Notes under the pieces: generated by a model | Told to the model about the DNA's origin: nothing | The model's input: the letters and a program-made list of their open reading frames with translations, nothing else | The model's database searches: none | Part shown: piece by piece, positions 9,926 through 19,535 of the stretch | Layout of the letters: the number at the start of each line of letters is the position of its first letter | How positions within the stretch are numbered: position 1 is the stretch's first letter | Translations under genes and position numbers: made by a program | Assembly: GCF_003288905.1 (NCBI RefSeq) | Contig: NZ_NHYL01000003.1 | Span: 62,001-126,000 of the forward strand | Direction: 5' to 3' | Source: Helicobacter sp. 11-8110 | Lineage (GTDB): Bacteria > Campylobacterota > Campylobacteria > Campylobacterales > Helicobacteraceae | DNA length: 64,000 nt

Positions 9926-10717
9926 TTAAATCCCAAAAAGTGTTTTAGTGTTTTGATTGATTATCCCCGCCAAACTCTCTTTGGAGAGATTTAAAATCTC
10001 ACTCATTTTTTCTAATACAAGAGGAATATAAGAAGGTTCATTTCTCTTGCCCCTATGTGGATGAGGCGTAAGATAAGGCGCATCTGTTTCCAAAAGTAAC
10101 GATTCTACTGGGATTTTAGGCAAAATTTCCACTAACTTTCTAGCATTTTTAAAAGTCAAAACCCCTCCAATTCCATAATAAAAGCCTTTTTGAGCAAGGC
10201 TAAGGAGCTGAAAATCTGCATTAAAGCAATGCAAAACTCCGCCTACTAATTCATTACAATAGGTTCGCAAAATCTCTAAACTATCTGCTGAAGCATCTCT
10301 AATATGAACAATTAAAGGCTTTTTATAAACAATAGCCAATTGAATTTGTGCAATAAAAACCTTCTTTTGAATTTGTTTTAACTCCTCAATACTCCCTAGC
10401 CTTGATTGCGCTAGTGCTTCTTCTAAGCAATAATAATCAAGCCCACACTCACCCACTGCAATACATTTCTCATCTTCCAAAAACTGCTTCAAAAAATTCT
10501 CATCATACAAATAGGCATAATTTGGATGCAACCCACTTGCAAAATAAACTTCTTCATATTTATGGGCTAACTCACACGCTCTACTCAAATCCTCTGGATG
10601 CGCTGCTGGAATAATAAAGCGAGTGATTCCAGCATTTCTAGCACGATCTAAAATAGCTTCAAAATCCTCTTTAAATCTTTTATCATCCAAATGACAATGT
10701 GTATCGCAAAGTTGCAT
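9926..10717 (-). CDS. tatD: TatD-family metal-dependent deoxyribonuclease
   Basis: A 263-residue TIM-barrel hydrolase. Metal-binding motifs run in order: CDTHCHLDD at the N-terminus, GECGLDYY, IVHIRDA (H-x-R), LHCFN and ETDAPYL. That is the full TatD set. Family members are 3'-5' exonucleases or DNases implicated in DNA repair. It is transcribed divergently from ribE, in the same neighbourhood as in H. pylori. Confidence 0.9.
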   Translation of the reverse strand: MQLCDTHCHLDDKRFKEDFEAILDRARNAGITRFIIPAAHPEDLSRACELAHKYEEVYFASGLHPNYAYLYDENFLKQFLEDEKCIAVGECGLDYYCLEEALAQSRLGSIEELKQIQKKVFIAQIQLAIVYKKPLIVHIRDASADSLEILRTYCNELVGGVLHCFNADFQLLSLAQKGFYYGIGGVLTFKNARKLVEILPKIPVESLLLETDAPYLTPHPHRGKRNEPSYIPLVLEKMSEILNLSKESLAGIINQNTKTLFGI

Positions 10718-10787
10718 AAAATATTCCTTATTTTTTGTTACAATTCTGAAAATTTTAATAGAACTTGGCTTAAATTAAGGAATATAA

Positions 10788-11402
10788 ATGTTTACAGGCT
10801 TAGTTAGAGAGTTTGGGGAAGTGCTTGGATTCCAACAAAATATTCTCACACTCAAAGCAAAACACCGCCCAAAAATCGGAGATAGCATAGCAGTTAATGG
10901 CGCTTGTTTAACGGCTATAGAAATTTTTAACAATGGCTTTAGTGTAGAATTAAGTGAAGAGACACAATCACATATTGCTTTAGAATCCTATCAAGGCTTA
11001 GTGCATATTGAACCTGCTTTAAGATTACAAGATAGACTTGATGGGCATTTGGTGCAAGGGCATATAGATGGGATAGGAAAAATTATTAAAATCATTCCAC
11101 ATGCCATTGGTATTGATTTTTTTATCACCACCAATCGTGATATTTTAGCGCTTTGTGTCCCTAAAGGTAGTATTGCAATTAATGGAATTAGTCTTACTAT
11201 TAATGAAGTTTTAGATGATTCACTACGCCTTACGCTCATTCCACATACAATCCAAAACACCCTCTTTGGGCAATATAGTGTCGGAACAAAAGTGAATATT
11301 GAAACAGATATGTTTGCAAGAATGGTGCAGCATTTCTTATCCAACAAAAAAGATTCTAATCTTACTTGGGAAAAAGTTGATAGAATCCTAGGGAGCTATT
11401 AA
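10788..11402 (+). CDS. ribE: Riboflavin synthase, alpha chain
   Basis: Dismutates two 6,7-dimethyl-8-ribityllumazines to riboflavin. The 204 residues form two lumazine-binding repeats: MFTGLVREFGEV at the start, then a second copy from about residue 95 beginning HLVQGHIDGIG. The repeat motifs NGACLTA and NGISLTI are both present. The flhX gene starts one base after its stop. I see no FMN riboswitch in the short upstream region. Confidence 0.95.
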   Translation: MFTGLVREFGEVLGFQQNILTLKAKHRPKIGDSIAVNGACLTAIEIFNNGFSVELSEETQSHIALESYQGLVHIEPALRLQDRLDGHLVQGHIDGIGKIIKIIPHAIGIDFFITTNRDILALCVPKGSIAINGISLTINEVLDDSLRLTLIPHTIQNTLFGQYSVGTKVNIETDMFARMVQHFLSNKKDSNLTWEKVDRILGSY

Positions 11403-11403
11403 A

Positions 11404-11685
11404 ATGCCTTTACCACTTTCTCAAAAAGCCGTTGCTCTAGCTTACGAACAAAACAAACACCGCGCTCCAAAAGTCTTAGCTAAAGGTGAAGGACTAATCG
11501 CCCAAAAAATTATTGAAAAGGCTAAAGAATACGATATTCCACTTTTTCAAAGCAAGGCTTTAGTAGATTCGCTTATTCATTTAGAAATTGATGAGGAAAT
11601 TCCACCTGAACTTTACAAAGCTGTCGTGGAAGTATTTATTTGGCTTTACAAAACTGAACAAAAAACCCAAATGAGTCATTCATAA
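11404..11685 (+). CDS. flhX: FlhX: stand-alone FlhB cytoplasmic-domain homologue
   Basis: A 93-residue protein that matches only the C-terminal cytoplasmic domain of the flagellar export switch FlhB. The stretch KAVALAYEQNKHRAPKVLAKG corresponds to the segment following the FlhB autocleavage site, and VDSLIHLEIDEEIPPELY to the later conserved helix. No membrane segments and no NPTH cleavage tetrapeptide are present. H. pylori has the same free-standing homologue after ribE, where it can supply FlhB C-terminal function. Here too it appears translationally coupled to ribE. Confidence 0.85.
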   Translation: MPLPLSQKAVALAYEQNKHRAPKVLAKGEGLIAQKIIEKAKEYDIPLFQSKALVDSLIHLEIDEEIPPELYKAVVEVFIWLYKTEQKTQMSHS

Positions 11686-11722
11686 ACCTACTAAAGCCAT
11701 TAAAAAAAATTAATAATTCTTC

Positions 11723-12502
11723 TTAAAACTCCACCAACTCCCTATCGCGTGCTGTGTAAATCGCACATTTTGTATAGCCTACTTCTCTTGCTAAAGTTTC
11801 CAGAGCTTCTCTTGCAAACCCAACTTGCTCTATGGCATGCGCATCACTGCTAAAAACAATAGGAATATCAAGCCCATAACACATCTCCAAAATTTCCCTA
11901 GAAGGGTATTGCTCCTTGACTTCTTTACGCAGTCCTGCAGCATTAATTTCCACTGCCATATTGGCTTTTTTAATAGCTTTAAGGGTTGATTCTATAGTTT
12001 TGCGCAAGTCTTTTGTGGGGCGATAATTAAAAATCTTTAATAAATCCATATGTGCAACAATATCAAATTTACCACTCATCGCCATCTGCTTAGTAGTCTC
12101 AAAATATTGCTCCCAACAAGCATTAATATCGCGCTTTGCATATTCGCGAATAAACTCAGGATTATCAAATCCCCAATTCCCTAAAAAATGCACCGCTCCA
12201 ATACGATAATCTAAAGGCAAACTCAAGATTCTCTCATCTAAAAGATGAGGCAAAAAGTCAATCTCCAAAGCCATTTTAATAGAAATTTGCGGAGCATATT
12301 TTGCTCTTAATTCTTCTATTTGTTGCAGATAAAAAGGTAATTCTGCAAAATCCATACGATATTGCTTATCAAACTCCATAGGATTATGACAAGAAAAACC
12401 AAAAATATCTATTTTTTCTTTTATGGCTTTTTGAATATACTCTTCCATAGTGCCACTAGCATGCTTACAAAGACTAGTATGATTATGCAAATCCACTCGC
12501 AT
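11723..12502 (-). CDS. PHP-family histidinol-phosphatase-like protein
   Basis: A 259-residue PHP-domain metalloenzyme. Metal ligands are visible in VDLHNHTSLCKHA, in the FGFSCHNP loop, in the E of MALEIDF, in IVAHMDLL and in FSSDAHA. The arrangement fits HisJ/HisK histidinol-phosphatases of histidine synthesis. No other his gene is nearby, so a different phosphoester substrate is possible. Its ATG overlaps the stop region of the upstream hotdog protein gene, giving a two-gene operon. Confidence 0.75.
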   Translation of the reverse strand: MRVDLHNHTSLCKHASGTMEEYIQKAIKEKIDIFGFSCHNPMEFDKQYRMDFAELPFYLQQIEELRAKYAPQISIKMALEIDFLPHLLDERILSLPLDYRIGAVHFLGNWGFDNPEFIREYAKRDINACWEQYFETTKQMAMSGKFDIVAHMDLLKIFNYRPTKDLRKTIESTLKAIKKANMAVEINAAGLRKEVKEQYPSREILEMCYGLDIPIVFSSDAHAIEQVGFAREALETLAREVGYTKCAIYTARDRELVEF

Positions 12503-12979
12503 TTATTCCATCCTTTTTTCCATTTCTTTGGTAATATGAAGACTTAAAATATGCTTATCAAACACCGCAACAGAAAACATTGCATCAAAAATTTTAATAT
12601 CAAGCACAAATCCTTCAACTTTCACTTCTCGCTTTTTAGTGTCTTCTTGCAAACATTGTGCTTTAAAGAGCACTTCATTTCCAAGCTCAATGGGAGCTAA
12701 AAACTTCATCTCCACTCCAATAATGATAGCATTGGGATTATTCACTGCCAATAAGGCGCTATAAGCAGCGCTAGAATAAAGATTGCCTGTATGCACCAGC
12801 CCACTTTTATCTAAAATCATTTTGCTAGTTGTCTCTAACATAACACTTGCTTGTCTATTTTTTAGCTCTTTAATTGCACCATTGTTTGAATCAATATTCT
12901 GGCAAACTTTTTGAACAACCGATTCTTGATTGGCTTTATTCAAAAAGTCTTCATCCTCATTTATAAATTCATCTTCCAC
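12503..12979 (-). CDS. Hotdog-fold thioesterase-like protein
   Basis: A 158-residue protein with an acidic, probably disordered N-terminus (about 1-25). A single hotdog domain follows: GLVHTGNLYSSAAYSALLAVN is the long central helix, and the strand pair KFLAPIELGNEVLFKAQ is typical of PaaI/FapR-like hotdog proteins. No helix-turn-helix is visible, so it is not a FapR-type regulator. The substrate is unknown. It is cotranscribed with the PHP phosphatase. Confidence 0.65.
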   Translation of the reverse strand: MEDEFINEDEDFLNKANQESVVQKVCQNIDSNNGAIKELKNRQASVMLETTSKMILDKSGLVHTGNLYSSAAYSALLAVNNPNAIIIGVEMKFLAPIELGNEVLFKAQCLQEDTKKREVKVEGFVLDIKIFDAMFSVAVFDKHILSLHITKEMEKRME

Positions 12980-13047
12980 TTATAACACCTTATCCAAAAC
13001 TTAAACCAAAATTATAACACAACAAAAAACATAAAAAATAAAAATGG

Positions 13048-13053
13048 TATAAT
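13048..13053 (+). promoter_or_regulatory. Extended -10 promoter element for the pgl pair
   Basis: A perfect TATAAT preceded by TGG lies about 36 bases before the glycosyltransferase start codon. It sits in the AT-rich divergent region, with no clear -35 box, as is usual for sigma-80 promoters in this group. Confidence 0.5.
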
Positions 13054-13088
13054 TTCAGCCATATTTCATTATTTCAATAAGGAATTCC

Positions 13089-14240
13089 TTGAAAATTCTC
13101 TTTCTCTCGCACACCGATTCAAATCTCTATCGCTTTAGGCTTCCTGTAATGATTGCCTTGGTGAAAGCAGGGCATGAAGTCTTAGCCCTTACTCCCAAAG
13201 GAGAATATTTCTCACAATTTGCCAAGCACCAAATTACTGCTATTAATTATTCTATAGAGCGCAGCAGTCTTAATCCCTTTAAAGCTCTAAAGACTATTCA
13301 AAATATTGCAGAAATTCTCAAAAAAGAAAAACCAGATATTCTCCACACTTTTATGCTAAAGCCAAATATTTATGGATCTTTTGCTGCAAAAATTGCCAAG
13401 ATTCCTTATGTGATTAATTCACTCACGGGATTAGGGAGTTTTTATATCCAAAAAACCCCAAAAACTTTTTTGCTTAAAATCTTAATTGAAAGGCTAAATT
13501 TCTTTGCTTTTAAAATTGCTAAAAAGGTGCTTTTTCAAAATCAAGATGATTTGGAACTTTATGTCAAAAAAGGCTTAGTGCCACGCAAAAAAACCATTCT
13601 CATAAAAGGCTCTGGAATTGACACAGAATTTTTCTCTCCACTACCCAAAAATCAAGTGTTGCTCCAAAGCCTAAAAATCCCTCAAGATTCACTTGTAGTC
13701 TTGATGATAGCAAGGGCAATTTTACACAAAGGCATAAAAGAATATTATGCAGCAGCAAACTTAGCAAAAGAAGCAAACTTAAAGTTACACTTTTTATATG
13801 TGGGCGGGATTGACACAGGAAATATCTCGCCTATAGATCAAGAATTTTTAGAAAATCAAAAACAAGTGCATTATTTGGGTGAAAGACAAGATATTAAAGA
13901 GCTTATTGGAATTTGCGATATTTTCGTGCTTCCAAGCTATAGAGAAGGGATTCCGCGCACACTTTTAGAAGCAGGCAGTATGGCAAAGCCTATCATCACC
14001 ACTAATGCCGTTGGTTGCAAGGAAGTTGTTAGTAATGGATACAATGGATTTTTAGTTCCTATTGGAGATAGTCAAATTCTCTTTGAAAAACTTATCCAAC
14101 TCTCACAAAATGAATCTTTAAGAAAAGAATTTGGAAAAAATAGCCGCAAAAAAATTTGCGAGGAATTTGGCGTGGAATCTATTGTAAAATCCTATCTTCA
14201 GCTGTATAAAGAGGTAAAAAATGTATCCACATTTCATTAA
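13089..14240 (+). CDS. GT4 glycosyltransferase, PglA-like
   Basis: A 383-residue GT-B glycosyltransferase. The N-terminus ([18 protein letters not shown]) and the C-terminal nucleotide-sugar motif ([19 protein letters not shown]) resemble Campylobacter PglA. PglA adds the first GalNAc to undecaprenyl-linked diNAc-bacillosamine. pglC overlaps its last 20 bases, which supports a role early in the N-glycan pathway, but the sugar specificity cannot be read from the sequence. The start is a TTG behind AAGGA. Confidence 0.75.
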   Translation: MKILFLSHTDSNLYRFRLPVMIALVKAGHEVLALTPKGEYFSQFAKHQITAINYSIERSSLNPFKALKTIQNIAEILKKEKPDILHTFMLKPNIYGSFAAKIAKIPYVINSLTGLGSFYIQKTPKTFLLKILIERLNFFAFKIAKKVLFQNQDDLELYVKKGLVPRKKTILIKGSGIDTEFFSPLPKNQVLLQSLKIPQDSLVVLMIARAILHKGIKEYYAAANLAKEANLKLHFLYVGGIDTGNISPIDQEFLENQKQVHYLGERQDIKELIGICDIFVLPSYREGIPRTLLEAGSMAKPIITTNAVGCKEVVSNGYNGFLVPIGDSQILFEKLIQLSQNESLRKEFGKNSRKKICEEFGVESIVKSYLQLYKEVKNVSTFH

Positions 14241-14826
14241 GCCAATCTTGGATTTTTTATTAGCTTTATTTTTGATTATTCTTTTTTCGCCAATTATTTT
14301 AATAGTTGCCCTATTAATTAGATTAAAACTTGGTTCGCCTATTTTTTTCATACAAGAGCGACCAGGGCTAAATGGAAAAATCTTTAAAATCTATAAGTTT
14401 CGCACAATGAGCAATCAAAGAGATTCCAAGGGACAATTGCTTAGTGATGAATTAAGATTAAAAGGATTTGGTAAATTTATTCGCAAAAGCAGCCTTGATG
14501 AACTCCCACAACTTTTTAATGTTTTAAAGGGAGAAATGAGTTTTGTAGGACCACGCCCACTCCTTGTTGAATACTTAAAGCTTTATAACAAAGAACAAGC
14601 TAGACGCCACGAAGTCAAACCCGGTATCACAGGTTGGGCTCAAGTCAATGGTCGCAATGCTATCTCCTGGGAAGAAAAATTTAGACTTGATGTGTATTAT
14701 GTTAAAAACATTAGCTTTGGATTGGATTTAAAGATTCTTTATCTTACCTTTTTTAAGGTATTAAAACGAAAAGATATTAATTCAAGCACCAATATAACAA
14801 TGGAAAAATTCAAGGGGAATGAGTAA
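14221..14826 (+). CDS. pglC: Undecaprenyl-phosphate bacillosamine phosphotransferase
   Basis: A 201-residue monotopic phosphoglycosyltransferase. It transfers UDP-diNAc-bacillosamine phosphate to undecaprenyl phosphate, the first membrane step of Campylobacter-type N-glycosylation. An N-terminal re-entrant hydrophobic helix (about 9-31) precedes [16 protein letters not shown]. Further on come the catalytic Asp-Glu in SSLDELPQ, the FVGPRPLL loop and [13 protein letters not shown]. The close match to C. jejuni PglC through the C-terminal KFKGNE end makes this stronger than a generic sugar-transferase call. The rest of the pgl pathway is not in the window. Confidence 0.88.
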   Translation: MYPHFIKPILDFLLALFLIILFSPIILIVALLIRLKLGSPIFFIQERPGLNGKIFKIYKFRTMSNQRDSKGQLLSDELRLKGFGKFIRKSSLDELPQLFNVLKGEMSFVGPRPLLVEYLKLYNKEQARRHEVKPGITGWAQVNGRNAISWEEKFRLDVYYVKNISFGLDLKILYLTFFKVLKRKDINSSTNITMEKFKGNE

Positions 14827-14827
14827 T

Positions 14828-14903
14828 TGGCGACCCTTGGAAGATTTGAACTTCCGTTACTGCCGTGAAAGGGCATTATCCTTGGCCACTAGATGAAAGG
14901 GTC
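14828..14903 (-). tRNA. tRNA-Glu (anticodon TTC)
   Basis: On the minus strand the acceptor arm GACCCTT pairs perfectly with AAGGGTC. The anticodon loop CTTTCAC gives anticodon TTC. The T-arm is GGAAGTTCAAATCTTCC, and an encoded CCA ends the gene at 14828. It stands alone between pglC (+) and the beta-propeller gene (+). Confidence 0.95.
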
Positions 14904-14978
14904 GGCGGAATTTTAACATATTTTAGTTATAGAAAAATAAATCTAGACTCTAAAAGCTATCATTTAGGGATAAAAAAG

Positions 14979-14984
14979 TATAAT
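14979..14984 (+). promoter_or_regulatory. -10 element upstream of the beta-propeller gene
   Basis: A perfect TATAAT in an AT-rich setting, 45 bases before the start codon and just downstream of the antisense tRNA-Glu gene. Confidence 0.4.
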
Positions 14985-15028
14985 AATTCAAATTTCCAAA
15001 GATTATTTGGATTCTTAAAGGAGGCTTT

Positions 15029-17173
15029 ATGTTTCCATTACAAAGTAAATTAAGACTTATTGGTAGTGTTTTAGGAATCGCTACTGATGAGGATTGTATT
15101 ATTTGTGCAGATAACTTCTATAATATCGTTACTTTTTCTATTCAAGATAAAGTCATTAACCAAACCCTGCAACTCTCAAAAGATAGGGAACCTTTACATC
15201 CTTTTAGTAAATCCGTTGCTATTTCCCACAAAAACGGAAGAGTTGTAACTGGTTTTACTTCAACCTCCAAAGGCATTGTTTTAAAGACTAAGCCAAAAAT
15301 TACACCTATTACAGCACTTACTTGGCAAAAGCTTGAAATTTCTAAAATTACCTTTTCCTATGATGATAACTATCTTGCCACCGGTGGCGAAGATGGTAGA
15401 GTGCTTATTTATACAGGAGAAAATTATCATTTACTTCTCAGTTTGCCACCCTTCCCCGATTATATTTCATCTATTGCATTTAGTGAATGTGAAACACTTA
15501 TTTTTAGTACTTGTTTTGGCAAAACCGCTATGGTTTTTAACATCTTAAAAAACACAAAAATTATAGATTTTAAAACCGATTTTGTTGTGGAAGATGCCTT
15601 TTTTTATGATGACAATACTAAATTATTTTGCGTCACTAGGGGTGGAATTTTTACTTATGATATCTACAAGCAAGAATATCTTTGCCAAAATATTTTACAA
15701 GATTCTTGGCTTACAACCTGCCAAAAACTACCTGGGGAAGAGTTTGCTGTTATTGGAGGAAAATATAATCCATTAAGATTGGCTCGTATTAGCGATAACG
15801 CAATCATTGACACTATCCCATCGGAATACACTGGTGCAACCTCGCTTTTTTTAGATAAAAATCTGTTATATATAGGTTACTCTAATGGCACAATTGAGAT
15901 TGCTCAAATTGATCTTGCAAAAGAAGAAATGTTGGAATATCTTGCCAATGATGATTTGCGTTCCTGCCTTAAACTCATCAAAGAAAAAAATATTTTTCTC
16001 CAAACTTTGCCCCAATACAAAGAAAAGCTTGATTCACTCTGGCAAGATAAATTACTTGAAGCTATCGATCTACTCGCTAAAGATAGATTACAAGAAGCAC
16101 AAAGTCTAATAGAGCCCTTTATGCATGATAACAGCAAAAAAGAAGAATTTGATTATTATTTACGCCAAAAGGCTAGTGTTGCACAATTTATGGATTTAAT
16201 TGAAGAAAAAAACTATACTGAAGCTTATCATCTCGCCAAACAATATCCACACTTGAAAGACACAATGGCTTATGCTCAGCTTGAAAAGTTATGGGAAAAA
16301 AGCTTTGAACTAGCCAAAAAACTATTAGCACAAGATGCACAACTCAATATTCAGAAAGTCAAAGAATTACTCAAGCCTTTTGCTAATGTTCAGGCTAAAA
16401 AAGAAGTTATTTCCACTCTTTTAAAAAATGTTGATAAATTCCTTCAAGCCGATAAGGAGTTTAAAGCTAAAAATTTTATAGAATATTTCAAAATTTGTGA
16501 AAAATTCCCATTTTTACAAGCGACCAGAAGCTACAAAAGCGCCTTACTTGTAGGCAATCAAATCATGCAACGAATTAGTGCTTTAGAAAATCAAAATGAA
16601 CTTCATAAAGCACTTGAAGTTTGCAAACTACTTAATGCAATGTTTCCATTTAGGAATATTGCTAATGAAAAATCCAAACTCATCCAGCTCAAACAAGAAT
16701 TTTCTCAATATTGCACTTCCAAACAACTTTCAAAAGCCTTTGAAATGGCAGAGGAACATTTTGAGTTACACTCTATGTTGGAATACAAAATACTCTATGA
16801 TGATTTTAAAGCCAAAAGCAAAATTGCCTTTGGTTTTGCATCCAATGGAGATGGTAAAGGCGTAATAGACACCTTAAAAGAATACCTTAATATTAAATGT
16901 TGGCAAGATAAAATTGCTTCTATTTTAAAAATTGCCTATCTCAACGAATTTATTCAAAACGCCTATCAAGGCTCCCAAAATATCAATTGGAAAGAAAGTT
17001 TTGAATACTATATTGAGTGCTATGGAAAAGATGAAGAGCTTAAAAAAATAGCTACTGAAATGGGCTTAGAAAATATTCTAAAGAGCATTCCACAAGAAGG
17101 CAATCCACAAGGCTATCTCAGTGTAAGCCTAGCAGAATCTCTCCTTTGCATCAACGAACAATCCTTAAACTAA
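15029..17173 (+). CDS. WD40-like beta-propeller protein with helical C-terminal half
   Basis: A 714-residue protein without catalytic motifs. Residues 1-290 look like WD40-type blades; for example, a segment near 105 reads SKITFSYDDNYLATGGEDGRV. From about 300 to 690 the sequence is charged and helical, with repeated patterns such as LKLIKEKNIF and LIEEKNYTEAYHLAKQYP, suggesting an alpha-solenoid. This propeller-plus-solenoid plan suggests a scaffold. The start has a near-perfect AAAGGAGG ribosome site. ispG follows after 18 bases and is probably cotranscribed. There is no signal peptide, so it is probably cytoplasmic. I do not know its function. Confidence 0.75.
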   Translation: MFPLQSKLRLIGSVLGIATDEDCIICADNFYNIVTFSIQDKVINQTLQLSKDREPLHPFSKSVAISHKNGRVVTGFTSTSKGIVLKTKPKITPITALTWQKLEISKITFSYDDNYLATGGEDGRVLIYTGENYHLLLSLPPFPDYISSIAFSECETLIFSTCFGKTAMVFNILKNTKIIDFKTDFVVEDAFFYDDNTKLFCVTRGGIFTYDIYKQEYLCQNILQDSWLTTCQKLPGEEFAVIGGKYNPLRLARISDNAIIDTIPSEYTGATSLFLDKNLLYIGYSNGTIEIAQIDLAKEEMLEYLANDDLRSCLKLIKEKNIFLQTLPQYKEKLDSLWQDKLLEAIDLLAKDRLQEAQSLIEPFMHDNSKKEEFDYYLRQKASVAQFMDLIEEKNYTEAYHLAKQYPHLKDTMAYAQLEKLWEKSFELAKKLLAQDAQLNIQKVKELLKPFANVQAKKEVISTLLKNVDKFLQADKEFKAKNFIEYFKICEKFPFLQATRSYKSALLVGNQIMQRISALENQNELHKALEVCKLLNAMFPFRNIANEKSKLIQLKQEFSQYCTSKQLSKAFEMAEEHFELHSMLEYKILYDDFKAKSKIAFGFASNGDGKGVIDTLKEYLNIKCWQDKIASILKIAYLNEFIQNAYQGSQNINWKESFEYYIECYGKDEELKKIATEMGLENILKSIPQEGNPQGYLSVSLAESLLCINEQSLN

Positions 17174-17191
17174 AAACAATAAAGGCTAAAA

Positions 17192-18271
17192 ATGCAAATA
17201 CAACGCTATCCTACTAAACAAATTCAAATTGGAGAAGTTAAAATAGGTGGTGACGCACCCATCTCTGTGCAAAGTATGACTTTCTCAAAAACAGCAGACT
17301 TACAAGCCACCAAAAATCAAATCGATCAATTGCAACTTGCTGGTTGTGATATTGTGCGCGTAGCTGTAAGCGATGAAGAAGACGCAAAAGCACTCAAAAT
17401 GCTTAAAAGCATGATTTCTTTGCCCCTAGTTGCCGATATCCACTTTCGCTATAAACTTGCACTCATTGCTGCTCAATCTGTGGATTGCATCCGCATAAAC
17501 CCTGGAAATATCGGTTCAAAAGAAAAAATCAAAGCAGTCGTTGAGGCTTGTAAAGATAGGAATATTCCTATTAGAATTGGTGTGAATGCTGGTAGCTTAG
17601 AGAAACAATTTGAAGATAAATATGGAGCTACCCCAAAAGGAATGGTGGAATCAGCACTCTATAATATTAAACTTTTGGAGGATTTTGGCTTTAGCAATCT
17701 CAAGGTTTCACTTAAGGCAAGTGATGTTGAACGCACAATGGCAGCCTATCGAATGTTGCGTCCTTTAGTTTCTTATCCCTTTCATCTTGGCGTAACAGAA
17801 GCAGGAGATCTAGAGTCATCAATGATAAAAAGCTCAATGGCATTAGGAGGACTTTTAATGGAGGGCATTGGGGATACAATGCGCGTATCTATCACTGGTG
17901 AGCTAGAAAAAGAAATAGAAGTTGCGCGCTCTATTTTACGCTATAGCGGAAGACAAAAAGAGGGAATCACTTATATTTCTTGTCCTACTTGTGGCAGATT
18001 ACAAGCTGATTTAGTGCCTATCTTAAAAGAACTTAAAATAAGAATGCCAAAAATCAAAACTCCTATGCAACTCTCAGTTATGGGTTGCGCTGTCAATGCG
18101 CTAGGAGAAGCCAAACACGCAGATGTCGCCATTGCTTTTGGCAATGGAGATGGATTAATCATCAAAAAAGGTCAAATTGTAGGAAAATATAAAGAATCAG
18201 AGCTTATTGATGTTTTCATTAAAGAAGTCTTACAAACCGAGCAAGAGATAATACAAAATCAAGGCTTGTAA
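17192..18271 (+). CDS. ispG: 4-hydroxy-3-methylbut-2-enyl-diphosphate synthase
   Basis: An iron-sulfur enzyme of the MEP isoprenoid pathway that reductively converts MEcPP to HMBPP. The 359 residues begin with the family segment [13 protein letters not shown]. The cluster cysteines lie in SCPTCGR and GCAVNA near the C-terminus. The length fits the short bacterial form without the plant-type insert. It faces proA, with only 4 bases between the two stop codons. Confidence 0.96.
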   Translation: MQIQRYPTKQIQIGEVKIGGDAPISVQSMTFSKTADLQATKNQIDQLQLAGCDIVRVAVSDEEDAKALKMLKSMISLPLVADIHFRYKLALIAAQSVDCIRINPGNIGSKEKIKAVVEACKDRNIPIRIGVNAGSLEKQFEDKYGATPKGMVESALYNIKLLEDFGFSNLKVSLKASDVERTMAAYRMLRPLVSYPFHLGVTEAGDLESSMIKSSMALGGLLMEGIGDTMRVSITGELEKEIEVARSILRYSGRQKEGITYISCPTCGRLQADLVPILKELKIRMPKIKTPMQLSVMGCAVNALGEAKHADVAIAFGNGDGLIIKKGQIVGKYKESELIDVFIKEVLQTEQEIIQNQGL

Positions 18272-18275
18272 TCCT

Positions 18276-19526
18276 TTATCTTATTTGCCCATTGCCCCTA
18301 ATTTTGTATTTGTAGCTTGTAAGACATTCTACACCCATAGGACCTCTAGCATGGAGTTTAGAAGTAGAAATCCCTACCTCCGCCCCGTAGCCAAACTCAC
18401 CTCCATCACTAAATCTTGTTGAAGCATTCACATACACACAAGCACTATCCACTTGATTTAAAAAATCCTCTGCTACACTATAATCCTCACACAAAATTGC
18501 CTCGCTATGCCCACTGCTAAATTCTCTAATATGCTCCAGCGCACCTTGTAAGCCCTGCACTATTCTTAAGTTTAAAATATTTTCATTGTATTCAATATGG
18601 TAAGATTCTAGGGGAATCTCTTCGCACTCTATTCCATTTTCAGCTAAGATTTCACAAGATTCTTTGCAACCCTTAAGGATTGTCTCCTCTTGCTTCAAAG
18701 CCTTAGCTACTTTTGGCAAAAACTTTTTAGCAAAACCAGAATCCACAAGTAAAGTCTCACACGCATTGCACACACTAGGGCGCGAAGTTTTAGCATTAAC
18801 TATCACAGCAATAGATTGCTCTACCCTGCAACTTAAATGAGCAAAAATATGACAAACTCCTTTATCTTGCTTAATCACAGGAATCTTAGAATGCTCACTT
18901 ACAAATTTTATCAATCCTTCCCCACCACGCGGAATCACCAAATCTATATATTCCCTAGCACCTAATAACTCTTTTAATTCCTCCCTCTCACAAGAAAGAA
19001 AAATAATCACTTCTTTAGGAATCTTAAATTTCTCCAAAACCCTATGAAAAATCTCAACAATAGCTTTGTTTGAATTTTGCGCTTCCTTCCCCCCCCTTAG
19101 CACACATACATTTCCACTTTTAAAACAAAGCGCTGCTGTATCACTTGTAACATTTGGTCGCGATTCATAAATAATCCCAATCACACCAATTGGAACGCTC
19201 ACTTTTTCTATCTCCAAACCCTTTGAATTGCTAAAACCACCTAGAATCTTATTAAGTGGATCAGGGAAATCTGCAATTTCTTTGAGAGATTTTGCCATTG
19301 CTAAAATCCGATCTTGGTTTAGCGTCAATCGCTCCAACATAGATGCAGAAAGCCCAAACTCTTTTGCCTTAGACAAATCCTTTTGGTTAGCCTCCAAAAT
19401 CATTTTGCATTGTGATTCTAGCTCCTTAGCACACTCCCTTAAAAATTCCTGCCTTATGGAGTGAGGAATCTGCCCCATATAAATTTTTGCTTCTCTTGCT
19501 TTTCTTAAAGTCTCAAAAAACTCCAT
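18276..19526 (-). CDS. proA: Glutamate-5-semialdehyde dehydrogenase (gamma-glutamyl phosphate reductase)
   Basis: The second step of proline synthesis. The 416 residues carry the ALDH-like active site with the catalytic cysteine in RPSVCNACETLL. Also present are IYESRPNVT and the C-terminal GPMGVECLTSYKY block. The coding strand contains a run of eight G (plus-strand C at 19089-19096) encoding the Arg-Gly-Gly of VLRGGKEA; the frame is intact here. The ppk stop lies 9 bases upstream, so both may share a transcript. Confidence 0.95.
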   Translation of the reverse strand: MEFFETLRKAREAKIYMGQIPHSIRQEFLRECAKELESQCKMILEANQKDLSKAKEFGLSASMLERLTLNQDRILAMAKSLKEIADFPDPLNKILGGFSNSKGLEIEKVSVPIGVIGIIYESRPNVTSDTAALCFKSGNVCVLRGGKEAQNSNKAIVEIFHRVLEKFKIPKEVIIFLSCEREELKELLGAREYIDLVIPRGGEGLIKFVSEHSKIPVIKQDKGVCHIFAHLSCRVEQSIAVIVNAKTSRPSVCNACETLLVDSGFAKKFLPKVAKALKQEETILKGCKESCEILAENGIECEEIPLESYHIEYNENILNLRIVQGLQGALEHIREFSSGHSEAILCEDYSVAEDFLNQVDSACVYVNASTRFSDGGEFGYGAEVGISTSKLHARGPMGVECLTSYKYKIRGNGQIR

Positions 19527-19535
19527 AAGACCCCC

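Noticed and set aside
11404-11685. Truncated flhB pseudogene
   Set aside because: The frame is intact, with its own start coupled to ribE, and the same free-standing domain is conserved in H. pylori at this locus.
14865-15053. Open frame of 62 codons over the tRNA-Glu gene
   Set aside because: It covers the antisense of a well-folded tRNA and ends inside the beta-propeller gene.
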